This document shows positions 8,926 through 16,782 of a stretch of 32,654 bases of DNA, piece by piece (position 1 is the first letter of the stretch; each line of letters starts with the position of its first letter). The translations under genes and the position numbers were made by a program. The notes beneath the pieces are model-generated. The model did not search any database, was not told the DNA's origin, and worked only from the letters and a program-made list of their open reading frames with translations. This DNA is from Betaproteobacteria bacterium (GTDB lineage Bacteria; Pseudomonadota; Gammaproteobacteria; Burkholderiales; Usitatibacteraceae). The stretch covers positions 1 through 32,654 of the forward strand of contig JAGRPO010000110.1 in NCBI GenBank assembly GCA_019449455.1, given 5' to 3'.

Positions 8926-10224
8926 CTACTGGCGCTCGAGCAGGTGGTACACCTGCATGCGCCCCTTGCCCTTGATCTCGACGTCGTGCGGCGCGTCGAA
9001 CTTGAAGCGCGTGTGCAGCCGCCGGAAGGTGGTGAGGTCGACCTGGATCGAGCCGGTGAAGGCGTCGCCCGCCATGCGCGAGGCCACGTTCACCGTGTCC
9101 CCCCACATGTCGTAGATGAACTTCTTCTTGCCGATGACGCCGGCCACCACGGGGCCCGTGCCGATGCCGACGCGAAGCTCGATGTTCTCGCCGGAGCGCT
9201 GGCGGTACTCGTGCACCCGCCCGAGCATCTCGAGCGCCATGTTGGCGACCGCGTCGGCGTAGTGGACCTGCGCGCCCGTCTCGACGCCGGCGGCGGCCAT
9301 GTAGGCGTCCCCGATCGTCTTGATCTTCTCGACGCCGTACTTGTCCGCGATCTCGTCGAACATCGAGAACACGTCGTTCAGGATCTTCACCGTCTCCACC
9401 GGGGCAAGCTCCTCGGTCATCTTGGTGAAGCCCACGATGTCGGCGAACATCACCGTGACGTCGGCGTGGCCCTGCGCGATGTTCGACTCGCCGCGCTTGA
9501 GGCGCTCGGCGATGGCCCTGGGCAGCACGTTGAGCAGGAGCCGCTCGCTCCTCTCCTTCTCCACGCGCAGCTGCTCGTGCTGCATGTCGACCTCGGCGCG
9601 CAGCTTCTGCTTCTCGCTCGCGAAGTACCACAGCAGCGAGTAGATCATGAGCGAGATGGCGGCGAAATTGAGCACGAAGAAGACGGCCACCGTCTGCATG
9701 TCCATCTTCACCGGCGCGCCGGAGAGCAGGTAGTCGAAGACCCCCGCGAGCACCGTCATGAAGAGCCACGCGAAGAACCACGGCAGCGACTGGCGCGTGC
9801 CGAGCACCGTCACCGCCCCCACCGGCGCGATGAGCCCCCAGAGGCTCACGCCCGAGGCGGTGACGAAGTTCCCGATGGTCCACTGCATCGCGAAGGGCGT
9901 GAACAGGATCAGGCCCAGCTGGATCATCGCGAAGAGCTGGAGCTTGCGCGTGCGCAGGTAGAAGGCGATCGTGGCGGCCGACAGCGCCTGGAACGCGAGC
10001 GAGATCGACACCGAGTACTGCTGCCCCATGCTCCAGTACACGGACAGCCACAGGACGGAGGCGAGCACCATGAGCCCCGTCGTGAGGACCAGCATGTCGC
10101 CGGAGAGCTTCTCCTCCGGGCTGAGCGAGGCGCGCGAAAGGATCGAACTGCGGCCGGTCGCCGTTTCGGCCGCCGGGCCGGGAGGCTTCGGGGGGTCCGT
10201 CGAGGTGTCGGACGGCATGCTCAC
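8926..10224 (-). CDS. Six-TM class III adenylate cyclase
   Basis: A 432-residue membrane cyclase predicted to make cAMP from ATP. A hydrophilic, Pro-rich N-terminus of about 42 residues is followed by six predicted transmembrane segments (about 44-66, 71-90, 96-118, 124-143, 147-168, 177-201). A short helical linker with LLLNVLP at 229-235 leads into the catalytic domain (about 253-432). All class III catalytic residues are visible: metal-binding D262 (FADIVGFT) and D306 (IGDAY), adenine-selecting K302 and D372 (YDMWG), N379 and transition-state R383 (NVASRM). The K/D pair predicts adenylate rather than guanylate cyclase. The layout resembles mycobacterial Rv1625c and mammalian cyclase halves, so it probably works as a homodimer. 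The start is GTG 10224 or ATG 10218. The gene is convergent with glnE and divergent from ilvE. The signal sensed by the membrane part is unknown. Confidence 0.93.
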   Translation of the reverse strand: MSMPSDTSTDPPKPPGPAAETATGRSSILSRASLSPEEKLSGDMLVLTTGLMVLASVLWLSVYWSMGQQYSVSISLAFQALSAATIAFYLRTRKLQLFAMIQLGLILFTPFAMQWTIGNFVTASGVSLWGLIAPVGAVTVLGTRQSLPWFFAWLFMTVLAGVFDYLLSGAPVKMDMQTVAVFFVLNFAAISLMIYSLLWYFASEKQKLRAEVDMQHEQLRVEKERSERLLLNVLPRAIAERLKRGESNIAQGHADVTVMFADIVGFTKMTEELAPVETVKILNDVFSMFDEIADKYGVEKIKTIGDAYMAAAGVETGAQVHYADAVANMALEMLGRVHEYRQRSGENIELRVGIGTGPVVAGVIGKKKFIYDMWGDTVNVASRMAGDAFTGSIQVDLTTFRRLHTRFKFDAPHDVEIKGKGRMQVYHLLERQ

Positions 10225-10259
10225 GGATCGGCGGAGTTGTCGAGGGCGGGGTGCGGATG

Positions 10260-10290
10260 ATTATGGCATACATGCCCGGTTTGATAGAAT
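10260..10290. promoter_or_regulatory. Candidate divergent promoters for cyclase and ilvE
   Basis: The 103-bp gap between the cyclase and ilvE holds two -10-like boxes, one for each direction. CATAAT on the minus strand (10260-10265) faces the cyclase. TAGAAT on the plus strand (10285-10290) lies 37 bp before the ilvE start. Each matches five of six consensus bases. No convincing -35 box accompanies either one. Confidence 0.3.
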
Positions 10291-10327
10291 TGCATCCCAC
10301 AGCAACCAGAAGACAACAGGAACTCCC

Positions 10328-11251
10328 ATGTCGATGTCCGACCGCGACGGCTTCATCTGGTACGACGGCAAGCTCGTGCCCTGGAGGGAGGCCACGACCC
10401 ACGTCCTCACCCACTCGCTGCACTACGGGCTGGCCGTGTTCGAGGGAGTCCGCGCCTACAAGTCGGAGATCGGCACCGCCATCTTCCGCCTGAAGGAGCA
10501 CACCGACCGCCTCTTCAACTCCGCCAAGATCTACATGATGGAGCTGCCGTACTCGAAGGAGAGCCTCATGGAGGCGCAGCGCGAGGTCGTGCGCGCCAAC
10601 AAGCTCGAGAGCTGCTACATCCGCCCGCTCGCCTTCTACGGCTCGGAGAAGATGGGCGTGTCGCCCGTCGGCGCCAAGGTGCACGTCTCCATCGCCGCCT
10701 GGCCCTGGGGCGCCTACCTCGGCGAGGAGGGGCTCAAGCGCGGCATCCGCGTGAAGACCTCCTCCTTCGCCCGCCATCACGTGAACGTGACCATGGCGCG
10801 CGCCAAGCTCGCGAGCACCTATGCCAACTCCATCCTCGCCAACCTCGAGGCCACGGGCGACGGCTACGACGAGGGGCTGCTCCTCGACACCGACGGCTTC
10901 GTCGCCGAGGGCTGCGGCGAGAACATCTACATCGTCAAGGAAGGCAAGCTCTACACGCCGCAGCTCACCACGGCGCTCGACGGCATCACCTGGAGGAGCG
11001 TCCAGCAGATCTGCGCCGACCTCGGGCTGTCCGTCGAGAAGACGCGCCTCACGCGCGACGACATCTACATCGCCGACGAGGCCTTCTTCACCGGCACCGC
11101 CGCCGAGGTCACGCCCATCCGCGAGCTCGACCGGCGCGTGATCGGCACCGGCTCGCGCGGCCCCGTCACCGAGAGGATCCAGGCGGCATTCTTCGACATC
11201 GTGGGCGGCCGCAACAAGAAGTACCTCCACTGGCTCACGAAGGTCGACTAG
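10328..11251 (+). CDS. ilvE: Branched-chain amino acid aminotransferase
   Basis: A class IV PLP-dependent aminotransferase of 307 residues that performs the last step of leucine, isoleucine and valine synthesis (keto acid plus glutamate) and the first step of their breakdown. The PLP lysine is K160 in ARAKLASTYANS. The family signature with E194 in EGCGENIYIV is present, as is HYGLAVFEGVRAY near residues 32-44. The length matches IlvE. The ATG at 10328 has an AGGAA Shine-Dalgarno sequence at suitable distance. A small zinc-finger gene follows after 2 bp and waaF 36 bp later, so the three may share a transcript. Confidence 0.96.
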   Translation: MSMSDRDGFIWYDGKLVPWREATTHVLTHSLHYGLAVFEGVRAYKSEIGTAIFRLKEHTDRLFNSAKIYMMELPYSKESLMEAQREVVRANKLESCYIRPLAFYGSEKMGVSPVGAKVHVSIAAWPWGAYLGEEGLKRGIRVKTSSFARHHVNVTMARAKLASTYANSILANLEATGDGYDEGLLLDTDGFVAEGCGENIYIVKEGKLYTPQLTTALDGITWRSVQQICADLGLSVEKTRLTRDDIYIADEAFFTGTAAEVTPIRELDRRVIGTGSRGPVTERIQAAFFDIVGGRNKKYLHWLTKVD

Positions 11252-11253
11252 CG

Positions 11254-11457
11254 ATGGCCCTGCCCACCGAGCTGGACCAGGCCACGGTCGAGGTCTCGGC
11301 GGCCGACCTCCCGCTGCACTGCCCGCTCGCCTCGCAGAAGCTGTGGAACACGCACCCGCGCGTGTTCCTGCCCATCGAGGCGACGGGAGAGGCGCGCTGC
11401 CCCTACTGCGGCACGGTGTACCGCCTCGCCGGGGGCGCGGCGGCCGGGGGACACTGA
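11254..11457 (+). CDS. Small CHCC zinc-finger domain protein
   Basis: A 67-residue protein of the zf-CHCC type. The putative zinc ligands are a Cys at residue 23, the His of THPRV, and the pair in CPYCGTVYRL near the C-terminus. Homologous domains occur in mitochondrial complex I subunit NDUFS6 and in short bacterial proteins of unclear role that are often encoded next to ilvE in betaproteobacteria. It starts 2 bp after the ilvE stop, indicating co-transcription. Function beyond metal binding is unknown. Confidence 0.88.
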   Translation: MALPTELDQATVEVSAADLPLHCPLASQKLWNTHPRVFLPIEATGEARCPYCGTVYRLAGGAAAGGH

Positions 11458-11470
11458 AGCGAAACGCTTC
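11456..11470 (+). repeat. Short hairpin between zinc-finger gene and waaF
   Basis: GAAGCG-AAA-CGCTTC forms a perfect six-bp stem with a three-base loop, starting at the stop codon of the zinc-finger gene. It is not followed by a T run, so it is not a typical intrinsic terminator. It may reduce read-through or stabilise RNA. Confidence 0.35.
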
Positions 11471-11493
11471 CCCGTCGCCGGGACCATGATCCC

Positions 11494-12486
11494 GTGAGCG
11501 AAACCCTCGTCGTTTCCCCCTCGTGGATCGGTGACGCGGTCCTCTCCCATCCCCTCCTCGCGCGCCTGAAGGCGCGCGACCCGTCCGGCGCCATCGACGT
11601 CCTCGCGCCCGCCTGGGCATCGGCCGTCTACGGGCGCATGCCCGAGGTCCGGCGCACCATCGCCTTCCCCTTCGGCCACCGCGTGCTCGACCTCGCCGGA
11701 CGACGCCGGTTCGCGCGCGACCTGCCCCGTTATGACCGCGCGATCGTGCTGCCCGGGAGCCTCAAGTCCGCCCTCGTGCCCTGGTTCGCGGGCATCCCGG
11801 TGCGCACGGGATGGCGCGGGGAGATGCGCTACGGGCTGCTGAACGACATGCGCCGCCTCGACGACGCGGCGCTGCCCCTGATCGTCGAGCGGTTCGCCGC
11901 GCTCGCCCAGCCCGCGGGCGAGGCGCTGGAGCGCCCGCTCCCGCAGCCGCGCCTCGCGATCGACGCGGCTCGCCGTGACGCGGCGGTCGCGAAGTTCGGC
12001 CTCGCCGGCTCCGCCCCCGTCCTCGCGCTCGCGCCCGGCGCCGAGTACGGGCCCGCCAAGCGCTGGCCGGCGCGCCATTTCGCCGCCGTCGCCAGCGCAT
12101 ACGCTGCGCGCGGCTTCCGGATCTGGCTGTTCGGATCGGCGAAGGACGCACCGGTCACGGCGGAAGTCGCGCGGCTGGCCGGCGTGCCCGCGGCCGACCT
12201 CGCGGGGAAGACGAGCCTGGACGAGGCGATCGACCTGCTCTCGCTCGCCGGGCGCGTGGTGACCAACGATTCGGGACTGATGCACGTGGCCGCGGCCCTC
12301 GACCGGCCGATGGCCGCCGTGTTCGGCTCATCCAGCCCGGAATACACCCCGCCGCTGTCGGCGAAGGCGCGCGTCATCACGCTGCGCCTCGCCTGCAGTC
12401 CCTGCTTCAAGCGCGAGTGCCCCCTCGGCCACACGAACTGCCTCGAGAAGCTCGAGGCCGGGCAGGTCCTGGCCGCGCTCGACTAG
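11494..12486 (+). CDS. waaF: ADP-heptose:LPS heptosyltransferase II
   Basis: WaaF (RfaF) adds the second L-glycero-D-manno-heptose to the LPS inner core at the cytoplasmic face of the inner membrane. The 330-residue protein is a GT-B, family 9 glycosyltransferase. Diagnostic stretches are the N-terminal VSPSWIGDAVLSHPLL, the nucleotide-sugar site APGAEYGPAKRWP (about 184-196), and TNDSGLMHVAAAL followed by SSSPEYTPPLS. These match WaaF better than WaaC. The start is a GTG at 11494 with only a weak ribosome-binding site. No other LPS core gene is nearby, although a phosphomannomutase lies at the right end of the window. Confidence 0.93.
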   Translation: MSETLVVSPSWIGDAVLSHPLLARLKARDPSGAIDVLAPAWASAVYGRMPEVRRTIAFPFGHRVLDLAGRRRFARDLPRYDRAIVLPGSLKSALVPWFAGIPVRTGWRGEMRYGLLNDMRRLDDAALPLIVERFAALAQPAGEALERPLPQPRLAIDAARRDAAVAKFGLAGSAPVLALAPGAEYGPAKRWPARHFAAVASAYAARGFRIWLFGSAKDAPVTAEVARLAGVPAADLAGKTSLDEAIDLLSLAGRVVTNDSGLMHVAAALDRPMAAVFGSSSPEYTPPLSAKARVITLRLACSPCFKRECPLGHTNCLEKLEAGQVLAALD

Positions 12487-12489
12487 AAT
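12484..12489 (+). promoter_or_regulatory. Candidate -10 box for the DUF1684 gene (TAGAAT)
   Basis: TAGAAT overlaps the waaF stop codon and lies 28 bp before the next start. It is followed by TGGCGCC, much like the TATAATCTGGCGCC found before gspL at 27575. A -35 box is not evident. Confidence 0.3.
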
Positions 12490-12517
12490 TGGCGCCATCC
12501 CGTCCCGGAGCCGGACC

Positions 12518-13405
12518 ATGCGATTCCTCGCCCTTCCCCTTTTCGCGCTCGCCGCCTGTGCGACGACGGCACCCGCCGATCCGGCCTGGGAGCAGTCGAT
12601 CGTCGACTGGCGCGCCCGGGTCGAGAAAAGCCTGCGCGCCGACAACGGCTGGCTCACGCTCGCCGGCCGCTTCGTGATGAAGCCCGGCGCCAACACCTTC
12701 GGCACGGGCGCCGCGAACGACATCGTCTTTCCGGCGGGGCTGGGTCCCGCGCGCATGGGCACGATCACCGTCGCGGGCGGCAAGGTGACGCTCGCGATGG
12801 CGCCGGGCCTCACGGTCCGCAAGGAGGGCATGGACCTCGACGAGTTGCTGCTGGGCACCGATCCGGGCAAGCGCGACTGGGTGACGATGGGCCGCCTGGC
12901 GATGCACGTGATCGAGCGCGAGGGCCGCTACGTGCTGCGCCTGGCCGACAACGAGAGCCGGGTGCGCGCGGGCTTCCGCAATCGCGTCTGGTACAGGCCC
13001 GACGCCGCCTACCGCGTAAACGCGACGTACGTCCCCTACCCGCCCGGGCGAAAGGTGACGATCATCAACGTGCTGGACGAGGCTTCCGACGAGCCCTCCC
13101 CAGGCTACGTCGAGTTCGAGCTCGCGGGCCGGACGCACCGGCTGGACGCCGTCGGCGACGACGACGGGCTCTTCTTCGTGCTGCGCGACGCCACCGCGGG
13201 CGACACCACGTACCGGCCGGGGCGGTTCCTCTACGTCGAGAAGAAGCCCGAGCCGGGCAAGCCCTTCGTGCTGGACTTGAACCGCGCCTACAACCCGCCG
13301 TGCGCCTTCAGCGAGTTCACCACCTGCCCGTTGCCGCCGAAGCAGAACATCCTCAAGGCGCGCATCGAGGCCGGCGAGAAGTACCCGCCGAACCGCGAGG
13401 GCTGA
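12518..13405 (+). CDS. DUF1684 family putative lipoprotein
   Basis: A 295-residue protein matching the DUF1684 family, whose function is not established. It has a short hydrophobic N-terminus with a lipobox-like LAAC (C14), suggesting export and lipid anchoring. Export by a plain signal peptide is the alternative. The family hallmark is the C-terminal stretch DLNRAYNPPCAF followed by TCPLPPKQN and an RIEAGEK motif, all present here. The ATG at 12518 has GGAG eight bases upstream. It follows waaF after 31 bp and is followed 16 bp later by a second predicted exported protein. The function of the pair is unknown. Confidence 0.85.
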   Translation: MRFLALPLFALAACATTAPADPAWEQSIVDWRARVEKSLRADNGWLTLAGRFVMKPGANTFGTGAANDIVFPAGLGPARMGTITVAGGKVTLAMAPGLTVRKEGMDLDELLLGTDPGKRDWVTMGRLAMHVIEREGRYVLRLADNESRVRAGFRNRVWYRPDAAYRVNATYVPYPPGRKVTIINVLDEASDEPSPGYVEFELAGRTHRLDAVGDDDGLFFVLRDATAGDTTYRPGRFLYVEKKPEPGKPFVLDLNRAYNPPCAFSEFTTCPLPPKQNILKARIEAGEKYPPNREG

Positions 13406-13421
13406 GCGCCGGCCCGCCGCC

Positions 13422-13892
13422 ATGACGCGCGGCATCCTCCTCGCCTTCCTTGCGGTGGCCAACCTCGCCGCCGCCGCCGATCCGGCCTGGCCTCCGACGC
13501 CCGAGGCGCAGGCGCGCATCGACACGCTTCGCCGGACTCTCGGAGACCCCGGCGTCACCCCCTCCCGCCGCCAGGCCGCGCGCGAGGAGCTGGTGCGCCT
13601 GCTCATGCACCCGTCCGCCGGCCCGCTGCCGACGCCCGCCAGGCCCGCACGCGCCGCCATCGCGCCCCCTCCCCCCGTCGCGCCGCCGGCCGCCGCCGCC
13701 GTACCTGCCGCGCCGGGCGTCACCCGCGTCGACCCGCCTCCGCCCGTCCCCAGGCCGGTGCCCGATCCGAAAGGCGGAGTGGTCCAGCCCGCCGGCAAGA
13801 ACGTCGTCGATCCCCGCACGGGGTCGTTGCTCCTGGACGTGGGCAATGGCTACCTCGATCCCGCGACCGGCCGCTTCATCCCGAAACCCTGA
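13422..13892 (+). CDS. Proline-rich secreted protein of unknown function
   Basis: I do not recognise this 156-residue protein. It has a clear signal peptide with a likely cleavage after AAA near residue 19. A short helical segment (about 25-65) is rich in Arg and Glu. A Pro/Ala-rich low-complexity linker (about 68-115) resembles periplasm-spanning linkers. The C-terminus holds two loosely repeated units, DPRTGSLLLDVG and DPATGRFIP. It follows the DUF1684 gene by 16 bp and is probably co-expressed with it. Codon use and GC content look like the neighbours. A periplasmic or envelope location is inferred only from the signal peptide. Confidence 0.7.
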   Translation: MTRGILLAFLAVANLAAAADPAWPPTPEAQARIDTLRRTLGDPGVTPSRRQAAREELVRLLMHPSAGPLPTPARPARAAIAPPPPVAPPAAAAVPAAPGVTRVDPPPPVPRPVPDPKGGVVQPAGKNVVDPRTGSLLLDVGNGYLDPATGRFIPKP

Positions 13893-13967
13893 GCCACCGG
13901 GAACAAGGAAAGCAGACGGGAAGGTCGGGATCGAGTCGCTGAAGCAGCGCCCGTCCGCGGCGGGGCC

Positions 13968-14540
13968 CTAGCCGGCGGCGAGGTCGCCCGGCGTGTCGAT
14001 GTCGAAGCAGATGCCGGGGTCGTCCACGCGGACGACCTCGAGCCAGGCGCGATGGCGCTCGATCACGCCGCGGGCGCCCTGGTCGCCGTCGAGGGCCGCG
14101 AGGTCGTCGAAGAGGTCCGCGGAAAAGCCCACCGGATGACCGCGCCGGCCGGATGCATCGACGGCGGCGGCGAGCCTTGCGCCGCGCGAAAGCGCGGCCG
14201 CGACGGCGCGGTGCGTGGCGGGGAGGATGCGCGGCATGTCGGCGAGGGCCACGAGCCAGCCGTCGGCGTCGCGACTCGCCTTCACGCCCGCGGCGAGGCT
14301 TGCGCCCAGGCCGCGCGCGCAGTCGGGGGACACGAGCACTTCGCACCCTGCTTCGCGCAGCGCGTTGGCGAGCGCGACGTCGCCGGCGCGCACCACCGCG
14401 AGCGCGTTGCCCGCGCCGGCTAGCAGCGCGCGCCCGGCGCGCACGCCGATGGGAGCAGGGTCCGTGGGCGAGGCGGCGAGAAGCTTCGCCCCGCCGAAGC
14501 GAGTGCCGGCGCCGCCGGCGAGCAGGAGTCCGCGGATCAA
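13968..14540 (-). CDS. MocA/MobA-type nucleotidyltransferase
   Basis: A 190-residue NTP-transferase of the MobA/MocA family, which attaches CMP or GMP to molybdopterin. The N-terminus has the nucleotide-binding signature LLLAGGAGTRFGGAKLL at about 4-20. A metal-binding LADMP motif lies near the middle, and GHPVGF marks the substrate side. Adjacency to xdhC favours a role in molybdenum cofactor cytosine-dinucleotide formation for xanthine dehydrogenase-type enzymes (MocA). The start is a TTG at 14538-14540 that overlaps the xdhC stop as TTGA, indicating translational coupling. The gene was chosen over a longer open frame through its upstream neighbours because homology begins exactly here. Confidence 0.85.
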   Translation of the reverse strand: MIRGLLLAGGAGTRFGGAKLLAASPTDPAPIGVRAGRALLAGAGNALAVVRAGDVALANALREAGCEVLVSPDCARGLGASLAAGVKASRDADGWLVALADMPRILPATHRAVAAALSRGARLAAAVDASGRRGHPVGFSADLFDDLAALDGDQGARGVIERHRAWLEVVRVDDPGICFDIDTPGDLAAG

Positions 14541-15514
14541 GCGCGCAGGCGCGACGCGGGCTCGGAGGAGCGCTCGAGCATCACGCCGTTGCGGGTCGCG
14601 ATGAGGTCGGCCAGGATCGCGACCGCGATCTCGGGCGGGGTGCGCGAGCCGATGGACAGGCCGACGGGGCCGCGCAGTCGCGCGACCTCGCGCGCGGAGA
14701 GGTCGAAGGCGGCCAGGCGCTTGCGGCGTTCGGCGCTCGTCCGCTTCGATCCCACTGCGCCGACATAGAAGGCCTTCGACTTGAGCGCCTCCAGCAACGC
14801 CATGTCGTCGAGCTTCGGGTCGTGCGAGACGGCGAGGACGACAGTGTGGCCGTCGGGCTCGATGGCGAGCACGGCATCGTCGGGCATTCCTTCGACGAAA
14901 GCCGTGCCCGGAATGCGCCACGCGAGGCGGTATTCCTCGCGCGGATCGCAGACGAGCACGCGATAGCCGACGGTGGTCGCGATCTGCGCGAGGTAATGCG
15001 CGATCTCGGAGGCGCCGATGACGAGCATGCGCCAGCGCGGCCCGTGGATGCTGGTGAACCGCGATTCCGAGCGCTCGCATTCGTCCGTGGGCAGCGCGCC
15101 GGCGAAGCTCCACGCGCCGGTGGCGAGATCGACCTCCCGCGCCACCACGTCGCCGCTGGCTATGTGCGCGAGGAGCGCCTCGAGATCCGCCGTCGGGATC
15201 TCCGGCTCCACGACGACCTCGAGCTTGCCGCCGCAGGGCAGGCCGAAGCGGCGCGCCTCCTCGCCGGTGACGCCGTAGGAGACGAAGCGCGGGACGCGCC
15301 CGGTGAACTCCCCGCGGCGGGCGACGAGGTCGTCCTCGATGCACCCGCCGGAGACGGAGCCGACGAGGATGCCGTCGTCGCGCATGGCGAGCAGCGACCC
15401 GGGCGGGCGCGGGCTCGCGCCGAAAGTTCGCGCCACGGTGACGAGCCACGCGCGCCGTCCCGCCCTTCGCCATGCGAGGGCGTTTTCGAGGACGTCGAGG
15501 TCGAGGCTCTGCAT
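14537..15514 (-). CDS. XdhC/CoxI family molybdenum cofactor insertion protein
   Basis: A 325-residue XdhC/CoxI-type protein. In characterised members XdhC binds molybdenum cofactor, promotes its sulfuration and delivers it to xanthine dehydrogenase-family apoenzymes. The N-terminal XdhC/CoxI domain contains SVSGGCIEDDL (about 53-63) and GLPCGGKLEVVVEP. The C-terminal Rossmann-like domain starts at MLVIGASEIAHYLA and includes SHDPKLDDMAL and GAVGSKRT. The C-terminus shows the conserved GLSIGSRTPPEIAVAILA. No xanthine dehydrogenase or aldehyde oxidase genes are in the window, so the client enzyme is encoded elsewhere. It overlaps the downstream nucleotidyltransferase gene by four bases. Confidence 0.9.
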   Translation of the reverse strand: MQSLDLDVLENALAWRRAGRRAWLVTVARTFGASPRPPGSLLAMRDDGILVGSVSGGCIEDDLVARRGEFTGRVPRFVSYGVTGEEARRFGLPCGGKLEVVVEPEIPTADLEALLAHIASGDVVAREVDLATGAWSFAGALPTDECERSESRFTSIHGPRWRMLVIGASEIAHYLAQIATTVGYRVLVCDPREEYRLAWRIPGTAFVEGMPDDAVLAIEPDGHTVVLAVSHDPKLDDMALLEALKSKAFYVGAVGSKRTSAERRKRLAAFDLSAREVARLRGPVGLSIGSRTPPEIAVAILADLIATRNGVMLERSSEPASRLRA

Positions 15515-15541
15515 GGCGGCGAATATACCACCGCCCCCGTC

Positions 15542-16411
15542 TCAGCTCGGGCCTACGGCCTCCAGGCTGCGGGGCGAGAGGCGGAAGAGCTCGCGAAGCG
15601 CCGCGCGGTACTGGTCGACCGCGACCGACGAGAGGTTGTGGTGGCTGCCGCCCTCCACCTTGATGAAGCGCTTGGGTCCGGCCGCGGCGGCGAAGAGGCG
15701 CTCGCCCATCTCGTAGGGAACCACCGCGTCGCTCGTGCCGTGCACGACGAGAAGCGGCAGGTGGATCTTCGGCAGCTTCGAGAGCGTGTCGAATTCCTGC
15801 GTGAGGATGAGCCCCACCGGCAGCACCCGCCAGGCGGTGTGCTCCACCATGTCGCGGATGGAGGTGAAGGTGGCTTCCAGGACGAGCCCCGAGGCTTCGG
15901 GACGGCGCACGGCGAGCTCCGCGGCGATGGCCCCGCCGAGGGAATGACCGACGATGAAGCGCGGGCGGGCGGGCCCGGCGGCCGCGAGGTAGTCCCAGGC
16001 GGCCATCGCGTCCTCGTAGGCGAGCTGTTCCGACGGCGAGGCGCCGGTGCTCTTGCCGAAGCCGCGGTAGTCGATGGCGAGCACGTTGAAGCCGAGCTTG
16101 CGCCAGCGCTCGATGCGCGTGACGCTGCCCGTGAGGTTCCAGCGCGCGCCGTGCAGGTAAAGCAGTAGCGGCGCCGCCTTGTCGTCGGCCGGCGCCCAGT
16201 AGGCGTGCAGCCGGTCGCCGTTGCCGCCGACGGAAATCCAGCGCTCCTCGTACCGCAGGCCCGCGTTCTGGTAGCCCCACCAGGTGTCCTTGGTGGGACG
16301 GAAGATGAGCTCTCCCTGCTTCTGCGCGATGTAGGCGCATCCCCCGACCGTCGCGGCCAGGACGACCGCCGCGAAGCTGCGGACGAGGACGGAGCGCGCC
16401 TTCAGTTCCAT
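15542..16411 (-). CDS. Alpha/beta hydrolase, putative lipoprotein (ABHD13/17-like)
   Basis: A 289-residue serine hydrolase. The N-terminus is a signal peptide ending in a lipobox-like VGGC (C25), so the enzyme is likely exported and membrane-anchored. The alpha/beta fold includes the oxyanion stretch LYLHGARWN (about 84-92), DYRGFGKSTG, nucleophile S157 in GHSLGG, acid D228 in HGTSDAVVP and base H257 or H258 in GGSHHN. This pattern is typical of bacterial relatives of ABHD13/ABHD17. The substrate is unknown. It is 27 bp upstream of xdhC on the same strand, but no functional link is apparent. Confidence 0.88.
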   Translation of the reverse strand: MELKARSVLVRSFAAVVLAATVGGCAYIAQKQGELIFRPTKDTWWGYQNAGLRYEERWISVGGNGDRLHAYWAPADDKAAPLLLYLHGARWNLTGSVTRIERWRKLGFNVLAIDYRGFGKSTGASPSEQLAYEDAMAAWDYLAAAGPARPRFIVGHSLGGAIAAELAVRRPEASGLVLEATFTSIRDMVEHTAWRVLPVGLILTQEFDTLSKLPKIHLPLLVVHGTSDAVVPYEMGERLFAAAAGPKRFIKVEGGSHHNLSSVAVDQYRAALRELFRLSPRSLEAVGPS

Positions 16412-16445
16412 GCCGGCCCGTTCCTCGACCGGGGACCGGCCCGCT

Positions 16446-16625
16446 TCACTTCGGGCTGAAGACCACGGGCGCGTCCGGGCTGTGGATGAGCCGCGACTCC
16501 ACCATCACCAGGGTGCCCAGCGCGACCAGCACCACCGCGACCAGCGCCAGGATCTCCGTGACGGGGTTCGTGATGAACTTCCACAGTTGCCGCTGCCATT
16601 CGTTGTGCCTGAGTCGAAGTCCCAT
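16446..16625 (-). CDS. Small single-pass membrane protein
   Basis: A 59-residue protein that I do not recognise. It starts with a basic amphipathic stretch (MGLRLRHNEWQRQLWKF) and has one hydrophobic segment at about 24-44. A short C-terminal tail follows. The ATG at 16625 is chosen because a strong Shine-Dalgarno sequence, GGGAGGTGG, lies just upstream. An upstream in-frame start at 16652 would place that signal inside the gene. It ends 34 bp before the alpha/beta hydrolase on the same strand and may lead that operon. Confidence 0.6.
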   Translation of the reverse strand: MGLRLRHNEWQRQLWKFITNPVTEILALVAVVLVALGTLVMVESRLIHSPDAPVVFSPK

Positions 16626-16782
16626 GTGCCACCTCCCGAGCCTGCCGGGCAACCGTCGCGAGACGAAGCTGGTCAGACAGCATTCCGGGCCAGCCGTTCA
16701 CGAAAAGGGCATTTTGGGCCGATTTCCCGCAGGATCAAGGGGCGGCGGTGAGGTATCATTCGCAGCGCTCCGGAAGCCCGAC

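Noticed and set aside
13893-13967. Possible terminator between the convergent proline-rich protein and mocA-type genes
   Set aside because: No stable stem followed by a T run is visible in the 75-bp gap on either strand.
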